DNA of 64,000 nt from Dichomitus squalens LYAD-421 SS1 (taxonomy: Eukaryota > Basidiomycota > Agaricomycetes > Polyporales > Polyporaceae): positions 257,169 through 321,168 of the forward strand of contig NW_006766888.1 in NCBI RefSeq assembly GCF_000275845.1, read 5' to 3'. Under the pieces are notes generated by a model, which saw only the letters and a program-made list of their open reading frames with translations, was not told the origin of the DNA and did no database searches. Each line of letters opens with the position of its first letter. The stretch's first letter is position 1. The translations under genes were made by a program, and so were the position numbers. Shown here piece after piece: positions 34,481-53,023 of the stretch.

Positions 34481-36917
34481 CAAACCGTGATTCGTACAAC
34501 ATCTTCACCCGGGACGCGTAGACGGCCTCGGTGAACGCTTGTGGGGAGGGGCGGCCTGGTGCCAGGTAGCGGGCAGGCCCCACCATGGCATTCTGGTGCG
34601 TCGCGGGTTCCGTATTCGCATGCGTGGAGACTGTCATGAACGGGCGATGCTTGCTCTGGTACTCTCCTGCTGCTCACCGTGCCCGTCCACGTCAGCACAG
34701 ACTCTGAGGGTGACCGCCCCGGGCTGAGTCAAGGCTACAGTCCATTACTACACTCGACATGCTTTACTCGAATGACAGCGCTTGTGCAGGGCCCAATTTC
34801 GTCACCCTCAACGAGAGGATCATCCTGACGCGGCGACACCACCACGATCAACGCAACTGCGGGCTCGCTCCCACTCCCTTCAGATTGACTATTTCCGATC
34901 CGGATCCATCGAAGACCGGGAGGACAGAAAGAAGGGCCCCGGGTGACGAGCTCGTGCGTTCTCAGATGTATGTGAGCTTGTGCCACCGCTTCGGAGGTCC
35001 CCGATCGAGATCAGTCAAAGGACGGCATACGGCTGTAGGACGCCGTCACAACGTATGCACGTTCGCACACATGTCTGGCCACGGTCAAGCGCTCTTGCTT
35101 CCAGCCCCAGCACGCGTACCGCAGGTTGTGTTCGGGTGAGTACGCAAGAGCCAAGTGATACGGGTGGGCGGGGCGGACCGCCCAGGCACGGATATGTATG
35201 CACACGTCACGAACTTGAAGAATGCGGCGACCATGGCGGGAGGGCTCCATAGGACCGACAGTCTAGCAGGACAGTGGCTTGGATCGTCCGCACAAACCGG
35301 GTGGCGCCGTGTCGCGTGAGTGGTGGCATCGTTGTCCATCTATGGCCTAGACCATGGCGTGAAGCGGCTCACCGCACGACCTTGCAAGCTATAGCGCGAC
35401 AAACGCTTCCTGTGGCAGATGGAATGGAGGCCGGCGGACGCCATCCGCTAAGGTTGAGGGTTAACCGCTGGCATTTTCCGACCGCGCGGAAAGCAGACGG
35501 GCCGAAGCTAAGTACAGCAGAACATGAGGGCCCGGGGCTCTTCAGGTGCGCAGCGGAGTCACCTCAGCGGGGTCTCGGCATGGAACGGCTACGATGGCCA
35601 AACGGCGGAACCGACACGGGCGAGACAAGCGCAGCGCTGCTGGCAGACTCGGACGTGCTGCTATATTCGCCAGTCAGCAGCGGGCGGAGCAATTGGTGCA
35701 ACACCCTCAGCGTATCGCGCGCGCAGAAGTCACCATTACTCCGCTCCGCACGCTGCGTATTCGTACGACGCTAGCCCCGCCCGAAGCCCGGAATGAAACT
35801 CGAGGGTGTTGCACTAACTCGATATGCTATGTCCCGCAATGGAGACGTGCCACAGAGTGCAAGACGTAAATAGGACGGAGCGCTGTCGCTGATGCTCCGC
35901 CACTTGCTATTTAGCACGTTAGTGCACCAGACGCCCCAGTCTGTGTCGAGTCGCCACCACTCGGCGCGCGCAGCTGAGGGCACGATCAAGAACGGGTGCA
36001 TTTGAGCGACATGAACTGTCGTAGAGCCGCTCACTTGAGATGACGCAAAAGCGCACGATAGGTCCAGGGCCGTTCAGGGGGCCTCGGCTCCCATACTTGT
36101 GCCCGCGCAGGTTTCCGAGTCCACCATACGGTGTTGTGTCAGTTTGAGCGCGAGCGGCCACGTCGTGCCCACGCGATGTCTTGCACGCCGCGCTCCTGCG
36201 AAACGTTGGGTGTGATGTGTGCCGCCTCTGCGCGCGCTCGGGCCGGGCGAGAGGAGAATGTTTGCAAGTAAGTACTAGCGTCTCGTGCGCCATCGAGCGA
36301 TGGACAGATACATACCAACGCGCGGAAGCATTTTCGCTCGCACTCGCGCTAAGCCAGATCGGTCCCGTTCACGTCCAGCGGGCCAGCCTTCGGGAGCGCC
36401 GAGAAGCGCCCTCACACGACGAGCGAAGCAAGCTAGCACTAGTGCTTCGGGGGGATCGTCGCCGGGGTGGCTCACGGATTCGATTCCGACACGCGTACGG
36501 TCTTCCATGGCAGGACGCCGTGACTAGTACTTAAGACTTACATGGCGGCTTCGCAGGAAGGGACGCAGCTGCCCGCAAGCGGGATAGCGTCGCAGGATGC
36601 TTGCATTGTGCTAACCATGCCTGTCTATGACGTCGGTCTGTGTATGCGACTCAATTGCGCGTCGGCGCCGTACAGCGATCTGCGAGTGCCTGTGCGATGT
36701 AATAATCCCTATGACTTCCGTGCGCGGAACGGTCAGTCGTGTGGTGTCTGGGGTGCACGAGAAGAAGGCGTACCTCCGCCCGCGCCCGAAGTGTGAGCCG
36801 CAAGATCGCTGGACGCCCCGGCGACGCCGCGCGCCCTGTGGCGCTGGACGACCAGGCAAAACCAGCGTTATCCGCACGCCAGCGTTCGCTACGGGGTGGA
36901 GTGACGTACGTCGCCGC
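34481..36917. other. GC-rich stretch without a convincing gene
   Basis: About 2.4 kb. Many frames stay open on both strands because GC content is high. A few minus-strand pieces look protein-like (AVYASRVKMLYESRFG near 34500; ARAEWWRLDTDWGVWCTN near 35940) but cannot be linked or assigned. It may hold more decayed coding sequence. Confidence 0.4.
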
Positions 36918-38182
36918 TCATTGACCTGAACCGCGCCTCGCATGCAGCGCGATCTGCTCCTCCTTGTCGAGGCCCATCCGCCCGCGCCAGAACGGCGGGC
37001 AGAGCGGCGGGCGGTCGTGCGGCGAGGCGACGTGCCGGTGCGCGGCGTGCCAGGCGAGGAGCTCGTCGAGGAGTCGGGGGACGTCGCACTCTTGCACCGT
37101 TCCCAGCCTGTGGACAGTGGCGTGGCGGAGATGAGCGTTGCGCGGGATGGCGTGGATGCGCGACGGACGGCATCCCGAGAAATAGAAACAGTAGTGATGG
37201 CTGCTACGCACCATTCGCCATATGGGTACACCAGGACGTTCGCCGCGTACCTGCCGTGCGTGTGCGGATGGGCGACAGAAGGGTCGGGCAACACGAATCA
37301 ATATCCAACGTCAACGTCCGCGATAGCCATGCCAACGCGCGCTGCACGCGTCAAGAGAGAGAGAGCGTTGACGTACTTGTGGCCCCCGACGTGCGCGACC
37401 TCGCCCACGGAGACGCGCTCGGCGAGCCCCCGCCGGCTCGCGACCTCCCTGCGCAAGGCACGCGCGACGTCTCCGCCGCTATCCCCGCATCTGCAGTCGC
37501 GCGCGCCGTGCGTGCACACGTACAGGAAGAGCCTCTCATCCCGCGCTGCTTCTCCCGCCGTCCAAGCTTCCCCTTCCCCTCCCCCTTGGCCAGGATCTCC
37601 GCGGATGAGCGCGCGGAGCCGCCTGTCCACCGCGTCCAGATTCGCCCGCGTCACCTCGGGCACGACGAGCCGCCCCGCCGGGAGCGCGGGCGAGAACACC
37701 GACGCGACGTACGCCTCCTCCTCGCCCTCGTCCCCCGCCTCGCCCAGCCCGGCGTACGCGGGGTGCACCGCCTGCCCGGGCGCCCACGCGAAGTTGACGG
37801 CCCCGCCCCACCGCCGCGCGCGCAGCGCGAGCTCGCGCCAGAGCGGGGACGCGGACTTGGGCGGGTACGCGGCGGGGGGCGCGTGCGTGTGCAGGAGGAC
37901 GTACGCGGTGTGCGCGGGGGCGGTCCCCGCGAGACCTCGCGCGCAGCGCGGGGCCGTTGACCGAAATCCTCTTGCGTGATGGACGTGCGCGCCCCGAGCG
38001 GCCGCAGGGATATTGCTGGCGAGCCTGAGAGCGGTGTTGTTGGCGACGGACGGGGAGGCAGGGGCGGCGGGAGCAGAGCGAGGGTAGTGCGGCGCGAGGT
38101 CGCGAATCAGCCTCGAGGCGCTGGCGGACACATTATTGCAGGCTGCGGGGAGTCGCGGGCGTGAGAGCGAGGGCGGGAGCAT
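36918..38182 (-). CDS. Sucrase/ferredoxin-like (Apd1/Aim32-type) 2Fe-2S thioredoxin-fold protein
   Basis: Three exons (38182-37377, 37250-37212, 37107-36918) give 344 residues. The first 60-80 residues are rich in Arg, Ala and Ser with few acids, as in a mitochondrial presequence. The domain then runs LAGTAPAHTAYVLLHT, WGGAVNFAWAPGQ, LFLYVCTHGARDCRCGDSGG, HVGGHKYAANVLVYPYGEWLG and a helical end. In the family members Apd1 and Aim32 the cluster is held by two Cys and two His; here a Cys-x8-Cys pair (in VCTHGARDCRC) and His-x3-His (HVGGH) keep that spacing. The role is in mitochondrial redox or protein-import quality control by analogy. ATG 38182 was chosen over an earlier in-frame codon at 38473 because it begins the presequence. 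Confidence 0.87.
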
Positions 38183-39411
38183 GGGCAGGGTGTGTCGTGG
38201 CGGCCAGGGTCGTGTTAGGAGAGGAAACAGGGTGAGGGTGAGGGTGAAGGGCGGACGTCGGGGCGTTTTGAGCTGGGCATCGTCGAGGACGGCGTGCTGA
38301 CGTCCCCTCGCGGCTCGCGCGAGCCACAGCAGAGTCCGAGTGCCCGACCGTCGCCCTCGGGCCGCGGGCTGCCGGGAAGGGAACGTCGCCCAAATTGCCT
38401 CCGTTGGCCGCGTCCGGCCGGGATGGACTAGGTAAATGAATGGGGCCACGCCGGCGCTGTTGTATGTATTCATCAGTTGCTTCCTTACGGCAGCGCACCG
38501 GGTTCGATCAGAAGGCGGGAGAAGGGAGATTCATCCGGAAGAGGCAAGAAGGATGGCAAGCAGCGGAATGAGCTGGCTGGTGCCTTCCCCGCGGAGAGAA
38601 GCCGCCAGCGTCGTCGAGCGTTTGCCATAATCGTCCATGCCTTCTTCCCCGTCCGCCACGCGCACACTCGTTGCGTCCGCCGAGAGCCTGTGGTTGCTAA
38701 CGTCTGCACAGGAACCCGACGAGAACGGCCACGGTCGCTGCGAGGGGCTCGAACTGGATATTGCATTACGGCGCAAGCGTAGAGACGGGACGTAAACGAC
38801 GTTGGCGAGTCGCCTGCGCTCGCGAATCGACGTCCGACTCCAGTCTCCGACTCGTCGCAGCCTGGCGCGCCGGCAGCGCGGATTAATGACGCTTCGCCTT
38901 CTGTTGGCGACCTGCGTCGACACCCACGCAGACCCTGCACTCCCACCCCCCGGCTGCATCTCAGGTCTGTCTGGCCCGCGATTCGACGCGGAGCTCGAGC
39001 AAGGCGCAGATGCGATCAAGAGCCCTCCTTTCTGGCACGCGCAATTTACGAGAGCTCGAGGCCGGCCGGGTCCGCACGAGCGGACACGGGGGCGATCTGA
39101 ATTATGTGTTGGCAGCGAGTATTTCAATCACTCCTCGCGCGCCCTGCCGCGAAGGCGCGAAGAGCCAGGGCAGGGCACTATCCCCGTCCGTTCGCTTGTA
39201 CTTCTTCGCTCGCCAATTAGAGTTTCGTCAGCGCACCCCTCCGCGCCATATATCCTCCCCCTCCCACCCCGCCCAGGTCCCGTATCGTTTCTCCCGTCCC
39301 CCTCCCTCCCACCGCCGCCCTCCCGACGCCGGTTCTCCCCTTCCCCTCCCCACCTCTCCGATAACTATTCTTCTGGGCGTGCGCGCCGTGGATCCGTGAC
39401 TGCTCTCCGGA
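38183..39411. promoter_or_regulatory. Divergent promoter region, Aim32-like gene / P450 copy 1
   Basis: About 1.2 kb, GC-rich, between two outward-facing start codons. A pyrimidine-rich tract (about 39235-39365) and a TATA-like ATATAT (39248-39253) precede the P450 start. Long open frames on both strands here lack motifs. Confidence 0.5.
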
Positions 39412-41806
39412 ATGTCTTCCATCCTCTGGCTCGCGGCCCTCGTCGCCGCATACTTCGTCTGGGCCGGCTTCCAGCAGAAGCAGCGGAGGCTGTCGCTCCC
39501 CCCAGGCCCCAAGGGGCTCCCCGTCGTCGGGAACCTCAAGGACATGACGCTCACCGGACTATGGTTCCCCGCCCAGAAATGGGCACAGCAGTTCGGTGCG
39601 TGCGCCGTTCACTGCTGCCTCGACGTCCGCTACAGCGATGATGGCTGACGCGAAATGCGGTTGGCGCCCGTATGCTGCAGGCGAACTGGTCTACCTCAAC
39701 ATTTTCGGGCAAGGCCTGCTCTTTGTAAATAGCTACGAGGCCGCAGTTGACCTGCTCGAGAAGCGCGGCGCGATCTACTCGGACAAGCCCAGGATGGTCA
39801 TGGCCGGCGAACTGTAAGTGACAGCCCGTCCCCGCGCATATCTCCCTGCGTGCGCCGCAGGACGTGTCGGCGGGAACTGATCATCGCATGTTGTCGTCTA
39901 TGTTTGTTCGCCGGACGCGCCTAACCTGCAGTTGCGGCTGCGAGAACATGGTGCGCCACATTTCCTCTTCCCAGCACTAAGCCGGATCGGAGTGCGTAGA
40001 TGCTGACGCGCCCTTTGCGCCTGCCTATCCCTGATCGGGTGCGGTTTTTTTGACATGCCAGATTGGCCTCACGCCATACGGCGATAGGCTCAGGCGGCAG
40101 CGCAAGCTCATGCTCCAGGCCCTCGGTGCCAACCGCATCCACGCGTACCACCCCCTCTTGGAAATCCAGACCCACAACCTCCTGCAGGGCATCCTCAACT
40201 CGCCCGACGACTCGCTAAACATCGTCCGCAGGTGCGTCGTCGCACGCCGCAATACTTGTCGTGGTGTGCGCGTCAGACATGCTCACGGACGCTTTTCCTC
40301 GCGCGGCACAGGTACACGGGCGGCCTGACGCTGCTCATCGTGTACGGCTACCGCGTGCTCTCGAACGCGGACCGGCTGCTCGAGATGGCGGACGAGAGCC
40401 TCGAGCTGCTCTCGAACCGCATCGCGGCCGCGGGCGTCGTCTGGCTCGTCGACCTGTTCCCCCCACGTACGTACTCTCCCCCCTCGCGACCGCGGTTCCT
40501 GCCGTGGAGAACGCGTGCTAACGCCGAGCGCGCGCGATCTGCTGCTACGTCACAGTGAAGCACATCCCGTCGTGGTTCCCGGGCGCGCGTTTCAAGCGCG
40601 ACGCGGCGGTCTGGAAGGGCAAGATGGAGGCGTTCGTCAACGAGCCGTTTGAGTTCACAAAGCAGCAGATGGTGCGTGGCTATCTCCGTGCGCGCGGGTA
40701 GAGTTAGGTTGTGTGGTGTCTGTATCCTGACGGGTGGTTTACTTGTGTGTGGCGGTCTTACAGCGGGAAGGCACCGCGGTCCCCTGTTACGTCTCGATGC
40801 TCCTCGAGGACGCCGCGCTTGAGAACAAGGACCAGTCCGTTGACAGCCAGCGTGACTTCGACATCCGGTGGACCGCTAACTCTCTTTATGCTGGTAAGTT
40901 TTCACTTATGACCCCCGCTCATCCCCGTCTCCTCGTGTCCGGCATGTGTCAATGTCGGTGCTAACTCGTCCGCGATTGTATTGGTCCTGACGTGCTACAG
41001 CTAGCTTCGACACCGTAAGTCCGCTGTCCTTACGTTACGTCGACCCTCGCTGATCCCCGCCTTCCCCCCTCCCTCTCCCCGCGCACGTGGGTCGGGCCGG
41101 ACAGACCAACTCCGCCATCTCGCACTTCTTCCTCGCGATGATCCAGCACCCCGAGATCCTGCAGAAGGCGCAGAAGGAGATCGACGCCGTCGTCGGCAAC
41201 GCGCGCCTCCCGACGTTCAGCGACCGCCCGCACCTGCCGTACGTGAACGCGGTCGTGAGCGAGGCGCTGCGCATCTCGTCCCCCGTCCCGCTCGGCCTGC
41301 CCCGCCGCATCACGGAGGACAACGTGTACAAGAACATGTTCATCCCCAAGGGCACGCTCGTCTTCGGGAACAACTAGTCAGTCGCGGCTCTTCGCGTTCG
41401 CGCATGTTCCCTACTGACGGCGCACGCGCCATGTCTCTGCAGCAACATGGTCCGCGACCCCGCCGTCTTCCCGAACCCGGACGTCTTCGACCCCGAGCGC
41501 TACCTCGAGGACGTGGACGAGCAGACCGCGAAGCTCCGCGACGTGCGCAACTACGTCTTCGGCTTCGGCCGCCGGCGCTGCCCGGGCTCGTTCATGATCG
41601 ACTCGTCGCTCTGGATCGCGATCGCGTCCATGCTCGCCGCGTTCGACATCACGAAGGCGACGGACGCGTTCGGGCACGCCGTCGAGCCCGAGGTCGTGTA
41701 CGACAACTCGGTGTTCACGACGCTGAAGCCGTTCAAGTACGATATAAGGCCGCGCTCCGCGCAGGCCGTCAGCGTCATCCGCGGGGCGAAGGGCCTCTCG
41801 GACTAG
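39412..41806 (+). CDS. Cytochrome P450, copy 1 (intact)
   Basis: Ten exons (39412-39595, 39681-39813, 39932-39950, 40062-40231, 40312-40466, 40556-40671, 40764-40893, 41001-41014, 41105-41376, 41443-41806) give 518 residues. The N-terminus is a membrane anchor (MSSILWLAALVAAYFVWAGF) followed by the proline hinge LPPGPKGLPVVGN, so it sits in the ER membrane. The I-helix oxygen motif is ASFDTT, spanning the 14-nt exon 8. The K-helix ExxR is EALR, the meander has DPERYL, and the heme loop is FGFGRRRCPGSF. It belongs to the large agaricomycete P450 groups used in secondary and xenobiotic metabolism; the CYP family and substrate are not assigned. Exons of 19 and 14 nt are shared with the damaged copy at 53805-56166. 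Confidence 0.95.
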
Positions 41807-42445
41807 ACGGGGTTCTACCGTCGCCCCCGTTAACTGTTATTAGCGTTCGAGTAGGTAGAATTCATTCTGGCATCCGAAAGATGCATGGACTCCCCGGGGT
41901 AGCCGCGCGTTCTTATCAGTTAGTTAGTTGGGGGCCAGACCGAGCGTGTACGGCAATACGTGCGCGCGCGGCTAGCTATCTCCGGACCCACCACCCTCGT
42001 TCATACGTCCGCCCCCGTTCTTTCGTTCTTGTGGGGGGGGGGGGCGACTGTTCCACCCACCCTGCGCTATTGCTCGCGCACCGCTCAAGTACCGTATATC
42101 TTTCCGCAATTGTACTATAGATCTCGCCTTGTTTCTGGTCTTTTATTTTGATCGTTTCAGCTTCAGCTCTTTTTATTGCGCTCAATCTCGCACTTTTCTG
42201 CAATCGATCGCTCTCGTGTTGCTGCACTCGGACGTGTGATCAGTGATGGGGAGTTCTGTCATGAGTGGGGTTCGTTGGATTGCGTGCTATCGGAGAGTTC
42301 GCGAGGGCGGGTCGCCTGAACCAAGATAGCGTATGTCGTGAGGGTCCAATTCCGGTACCGTAACGAAAGCGATCGCTGAGTTGGGAAGAGCTTGAATGGC
42401 AAACAGTAAGTATGTGTGTGTGTATGTGATCTATGCAGCGTATGT
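41807..42445. other. Convergent intergenic region
   Basis: Between the ends of P450 copy 1 (+) and the ABC transporter (minus). Contains a run of 12 G (42033-42044), a possible assembly weak spot. No gene seen. Confidence 0.5.
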
Positions 42446-48600
<6,155 letters not shown>

Positions 48601-49474
48601 CGAGGAGAGAACAGCGGAAGGCCAGGTAATCCGAGGAGTCAAGGAGCGAGGACGAGGACAGCCGGCATGGCTGCATCAATGGCTGCGAAGGCTATATAGG
48701 GCGGCGGCGTGTGCGTGTTCTTCTCATACAGATTAATGCGACTGACGTATTGCTCCGTGGCGGCATCACTGCACAGTCCATTCAGATTGTATTCAGAGAC
48801 AGAACGCTGCTCGTCTCTATCGTTCGTTGCTCCCGGATGTAGGGACTTCTCGCTTATGATTCAGTCCCGCAGTGGCCTGTTCTCCGAGTCCTCCAATCAA
48901 GGGCAGCACATTTCGAGTCAGAAATGCCGGTGACGTGGTCGAGAGCGTGGTGCGTTGCCCATAGGCGCCCATCATCCCACATCAGACGCTCACTCGGACC
49001 GCGGTGGGGTCATGTCGCTGACTCCTGCCTTTCGGACGGCCTCGGCCTATTTCGCCGAGCAATGCCCCGGAGACCGCTCAGGCGCGCGTGTCCCGCCGGC
49101 AAGGATTAGAGCGTGTACCGGGCGGAGGGCGGGAGATTTCCCGAAATGGCACGGTATTGAATTTGGGCGGACTTTTGAACGTCTGTGGCCGTGGTCGCTC
49201 TTGTCTGGACTGCTTCTCCCTGTCTCTCCTCATCGTCCTCGACACCCACCATGGCTGCTCGTCGCTGACCGCCCAATGTGAGAACCTCTCATCAGCGTCC
49301 ACAACGCATGTCGCCCGCCCGTGACTCCCTTTCTTCCTACGTTCGCATATCCTGGCCACGTCTTACCGCTACTCTCGTTCCCTGTCTCATTACTCCTTGA
49401 TTATGGGTGGCGTCTCAGACAGTACAGCCATGGTCTGTAACGTAATCTCTTCTCTAGCTCCCATAGACTAATCA
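48601..49474. promoter_or_regulatory. Divergent promoter region, ABC transporter / C2H2 regulator
   Basis: About 0.87 kb between two outward-facing start codons; no gene and no strong TATA box seen. Confidence 0.5.
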
Positions 49475-51432
49475 ATGCTCAATCTGCACGCGCAGACGGG
49501 CACCACTGAGGGCCAAGGCCTCTTCTCCCTCGTCGAGGCGGCGACCATATCTTCACCCATTCCCACCCCTCGAGAATCCTCCGTTGATGGTGGATTTGCT
49601 CCCGGAAGCCTCAAGGGTGCCAACAGCTTGGGTGTGAGTGTCGGGAGCACTAGCAAGGTTCACAGCGCCATGAAACACCGCCGCCTCTCATCCACGGGTC
49701 AAACTCGGAGGAGGTTGAGTGATGCACGGGAGGCAACAAGCCGACCTTCGTGCGTTGTTTCTGTCTCGTCCTCTCTCTTAGAATCCAATATCTCTTTCGT
49801 AGGCCAGTGATGCTCCAGACCGCTGCTGCGGCACTGTCATCTTTGGCAAACCTGTCTCTGGCGGGCTCTCCCCCTCCCCAAAGCATACCCCAATCCGCAA
49901 CTTCTTTCGCCTCTGCCAGCGGACAGCTGACTCCGTCATCGGCCACCATGATGCCGAAGATTGAGGTCAAGGACGACATCATACCGGACGACTCTTCGGC
50001 GGCTGCTCCGGCCAAGACGGAGATCAATGGCGCTGGGATCAGTGTGACCAAGTCTGGGAAGAAGAGAGGTACAATCTTCAAGTGTGAGAGTTGCTCCAAG
50101 GTTAGTAGCATCACGGGCATCACCCGAAACTATGCATATGTCTATCGCCTTGTGTTTGTGTTCTGCGAAGGATGTGTTTGCAGTTGTGTCGGTTTCGGGC
50201 GCCTCTATTATATAGGAGGATCGTTCGAGTCTAATCTCCAATCTATCAGGTATACCGACACCCTTCGTGCCTAATCAAGCACAGATGGGAGCACTCTCCA
50301 CATTGGCGTGAAGCATCCAAGTTCCTGCTGAGCAAACATCAACAAGTGCAATTGCTGGAGGTGAGCATCGTCATCGCAGATCGCATCGCACGCTACTCCT
50401 CGCTTACGCGTATCACAGGCGGCTGCTATTCTATCACATCTCGCGCCCTCTGCGTCTGGCGGGACATCCCTTCCAGAGGATCGTTCTTTGTGGCCATCCT
50501 TCCTCTCTGGTGGGCTTCTTCCGCCTCCGGATCAGGCCAACATTGTCCAGGATACGAAGTATTCCTCGAAGGCTCATGCTTCCTCCGTCTCCACGTCGCT
50601 CGATCAGCCCATTACGTACCCGACGTCGAGCTCGGTTCCTGTGCCGTCCTTCCTGTCGACGAGGTCTTCGTCCGCGTCAGGCCTTGGCTCCAATGTAGGC
50701 GCCGCGACGAACACCGGGCGCTCCCCGTCGGCAGGTCCGCGTATGCACGATTATGCGGTCCCATCGTCAGGTGGGTTCACGCACGTCCGCCCCGGCGTCG
50801 TCGGCGTCCCAACGAGCACCCACGCATTCCAGCATCCGCCCACGGCGCACGCTCAGTTGGATGTTCGTGCGCTGACTCCCGGCCGCAGTACCCCGAGCAA
50901 CGGCACCCACGCCTATCCCCCGGCCGCACACCGCTCCGCCCCCGTCCCTGTGCCTGCATCCGCTCGGGATGCCTACCGCGAGCCTCACGGTCGCAACGGC
51001 GACGGAGGAGCGTACAGCTTCGTGAGCGGCGCGTCCGTCTCGGACGCGTGGAGCTCCCCGGTCTCAGTCGGCTTCGCGCAGTCGTCGTTCCGCTCGTCGG
51101 TCGATTCCGTGTCCGCGTCGTTCTCGGCGTCGTACTCCGCGTCTGGGGTCGGGCACTCGTTCTCCGATGGGGCGGGGGGCTGGAGCTTGCCGCGCTCGTC
51201 GGTGCGCTCGGGGTCGCTCAGCCGCAGCCACAGCGGGAGCGTCGATATGGATGGACCTGAGCGGCCTGAGGGTGAGTTCGTCGACGTCGATGCCGTGGGC
51301 GTGAGCGAGGACGGGGAGGGCGCGGGCGCGGGCCGGTTCGGGGGGTTCATCTCGAGGGGGTGGAAGGGCCAGCCTGCGCCTGCGAAGATCGAAGAGGAGT
51401 GGGACGGGATAGAGATGGAGATGGAGATGTAG
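49475..51432 (+). CDS. C2H2 zinc-finger protein, probable transcription factor
   Basis: Four exons (49475-49749, 49803-50100, 50250-50360, 50419-51432) give 565 residues. A single C-x2-C-x12-H-x3-H finger (FKCESCSKVYRHPSCLIKHR) is split by an intron after CSK, and is followed by EHSPHWREASKFLLSKHQQV and AAAILSHLAPSASGGTSLPE, a block found in conserved fungal one-finger proteins. The N-terminus is Ser/Thr-rich with acidic patches; the C-terminal 300 residues are low-complexity Ser/Pro/Gly/Ala with an acidic end (EEEWDGIEMEMEM). It is probably nuclear. Its start faces that of the ABC transporter across 0.87 kb, so joint control is possible but not shown. Confidence 0.88.
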
Positions 51433-52357
51433 GTGTGATCGCTAGGGTCCATCTGCCGTGTTGGCTCCGGAAGATGAGAAGATCTCGGACTGTTGTTCAT
51501 GTGAAGTATCGTTGGTTTTCGTGTATGTTACTACTCACGAGGAGGAAGATTCGTTTGACCGGTGGCGGTTCGTTCGTTGTCCTGCACTTGGCGGGCATCC
51601 CCTTCTATCATCTCATCGTTTTGTTGGAAGATGTACACATATCATATCTTCGGTCTACGCTGCACGGTTACGTCCCTCCGCCCAGTTATCATCTAACCAC
51701 GTCTATTGTCGTTGTCCGTCGTCTGTCGTCTGTCGCCGCCTATGTGTACATGATTATCCGTTGTCGTTGTTCCTGTTGTGCAACCAGTACGTGTAACTCC
51801 TCTGTACTCACTACTATGTGTCTCGCATCGCTCGCTATATATTCGGACGTTCACCTACACGACCGCACCATGAGAGCCGTATAAGTTGACCCGTCATATT
51901 CGGCGTCCAAATTCGACGCGTATATGCATGGCGTGTCTGAAACACTTTTCGAGGATGTACATGTATGCGTGCTCATGCACTGCGGGCCGCGATGGTCGAG
52001 TCAGCTTGAGGATGAACTTAGAGTGCGAATCTTGTGGCGATAGGTACGCGCAAGCCACGACATTCCAAATGTTGTAAGTACTCTCCCGCTTAGTGACCCC
52101 ACACGAGATGGACCATCATGTGAAGCTGATCCCGGCTCTCCTTCGCCACTCCCTATGACGATGTTCGTACAGTTTCGCCATGCTTCATATTACATGGGGG
52201 TAGATGCGCTGGGGTCCACGGTGGGGAGCTACGCACGACATTGGACTACTGTTAGACTGGACTACGGATCTTATCCTACAAATGTTCTGCTAATGTACTG
52301 CAGCTGCAAAACATGTGAGGGGTCTTATATCCTTAACAACGAGGTGAACGCTCACAT
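51433..52357. other. Intergenic region with possible zinc-finger fragments
   Basis: Mostly non-coding 3' region of the C2H2 gene. The right half holds the zinc-finger-like frames listed separately. Confidence 0.45.
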
Positions 52358-52460
52358 TCAGAGGTGCTTGTCCGAGATGGGGAACGAGTTCACGTCTACC
52401 CCGTCCACCCCGTCCTTGAACCAGCGTTCTTCTTCAGTGATCGGCACGTCGTTGCCGCTC
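51886..52460 (+). other. Possible small C2H2-like zinc-finger gene or remnant, partly antisense to the DUF1348 gene
   Basis: LECESCGDRYAQATTFQM (51,990-52,075, then a GTAAGT donor at 52076) and [19 protein letters not shown] (about 52,305-52,365) both follow the C-x2-C-x12 pattern of the zinc-finger/RING family in this window; the second keeps the His at the right place (C-x2-C-x12-H). A good acceptor (CTGCAG) stands before the second. The frame then runs over the antisense strand of the DUF1348 last exon. No RING end is present. It could be a fragment of that family. Confidence 0.33.
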
Positions 52461-53023
52461 ATTTGCCGCTTCTTCATGAGACCGTCGATATCGAACGTCC
52501 AGTCCTGGCGATACATATCGTTAGTTACGCCTATGTCGAAGCCGTTGTCTAAGGACGACCCACCTCCAATCCGTAGCATCGGTACCACTGTTTGGTACCA
52601 TCGGGCTTGGTCTCATACCATTCGTAGAAGAACTATAAGCAGGAAAGAAACGCAGTGAGCATCTCGAGCTCGCACATGTCGCAAGTACTAACCTGGACTG
52701 CGATCTTGTTGTCTGTGAAGGCGAACAGCTCCTTGCGGAGCCTGTAGCCGTTTTCCTTCTCCCACTTCTTCGTCAGGAACTGGACGACTTCCTCGCGCCC
52801 CTTCATGAACTGGTCGCGGTTGCGCCAGATAGTGTCAGGCTGCGCGTGGTTGCAAGTGCGTTTCAGTTTCCGCTGAATGAGGCCATTAGGGGTATCGAAA
52901 TAAAGATCGTACCTTGTATGCCAAGGAAACCTTCTGGGGGTCCTTCGTATTCCACAGATCTTGCGCCACCTTGACCTTCTTCTGCGCAGTCTCAGCAGTA
53001 AATGGGGGTACAATGGCGGACAT
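52358..53023 (-). CDS. DUF1348 / NTF2-like small protein
   Basis: Four exons (53023-52913, 52839-52693, 52632-52564, 52504-52358), all introns phase 0, give 157 residues, the usual length. It starts [18 protein letters not shown] and carries the family blocks [65 protein letters not shown] and the end [13 protein letters not shown]. The fold is the cone-shaped NTF2/SnoaL type with a pocket; members are small cytosolic proteins of mostly unknown reaction. It lies between the C2H2 gene and a damaged P450. Confidence 0.92.

Noticed and set aside
36942..37979. 345-codon + strand frame
   Set aside because: It is the antisense shadow of the GC-rich Aim32-like gene, whose domain motifs are on the minus strand.
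42033..42044. Run of 12 G as a possible regulatory or G-quadruplex element
   Set aside because: A single homopolymer between convergent genes; more likely neutral or an assembly weak spot.
50346..51260. 304-codon + strand frame in another phase
   Set aside because: Shadow of the last exon of the C2H2 gene; Arg/Pro-rich with no motif, while the other phase continues the conserved block AAAILSHLAP.
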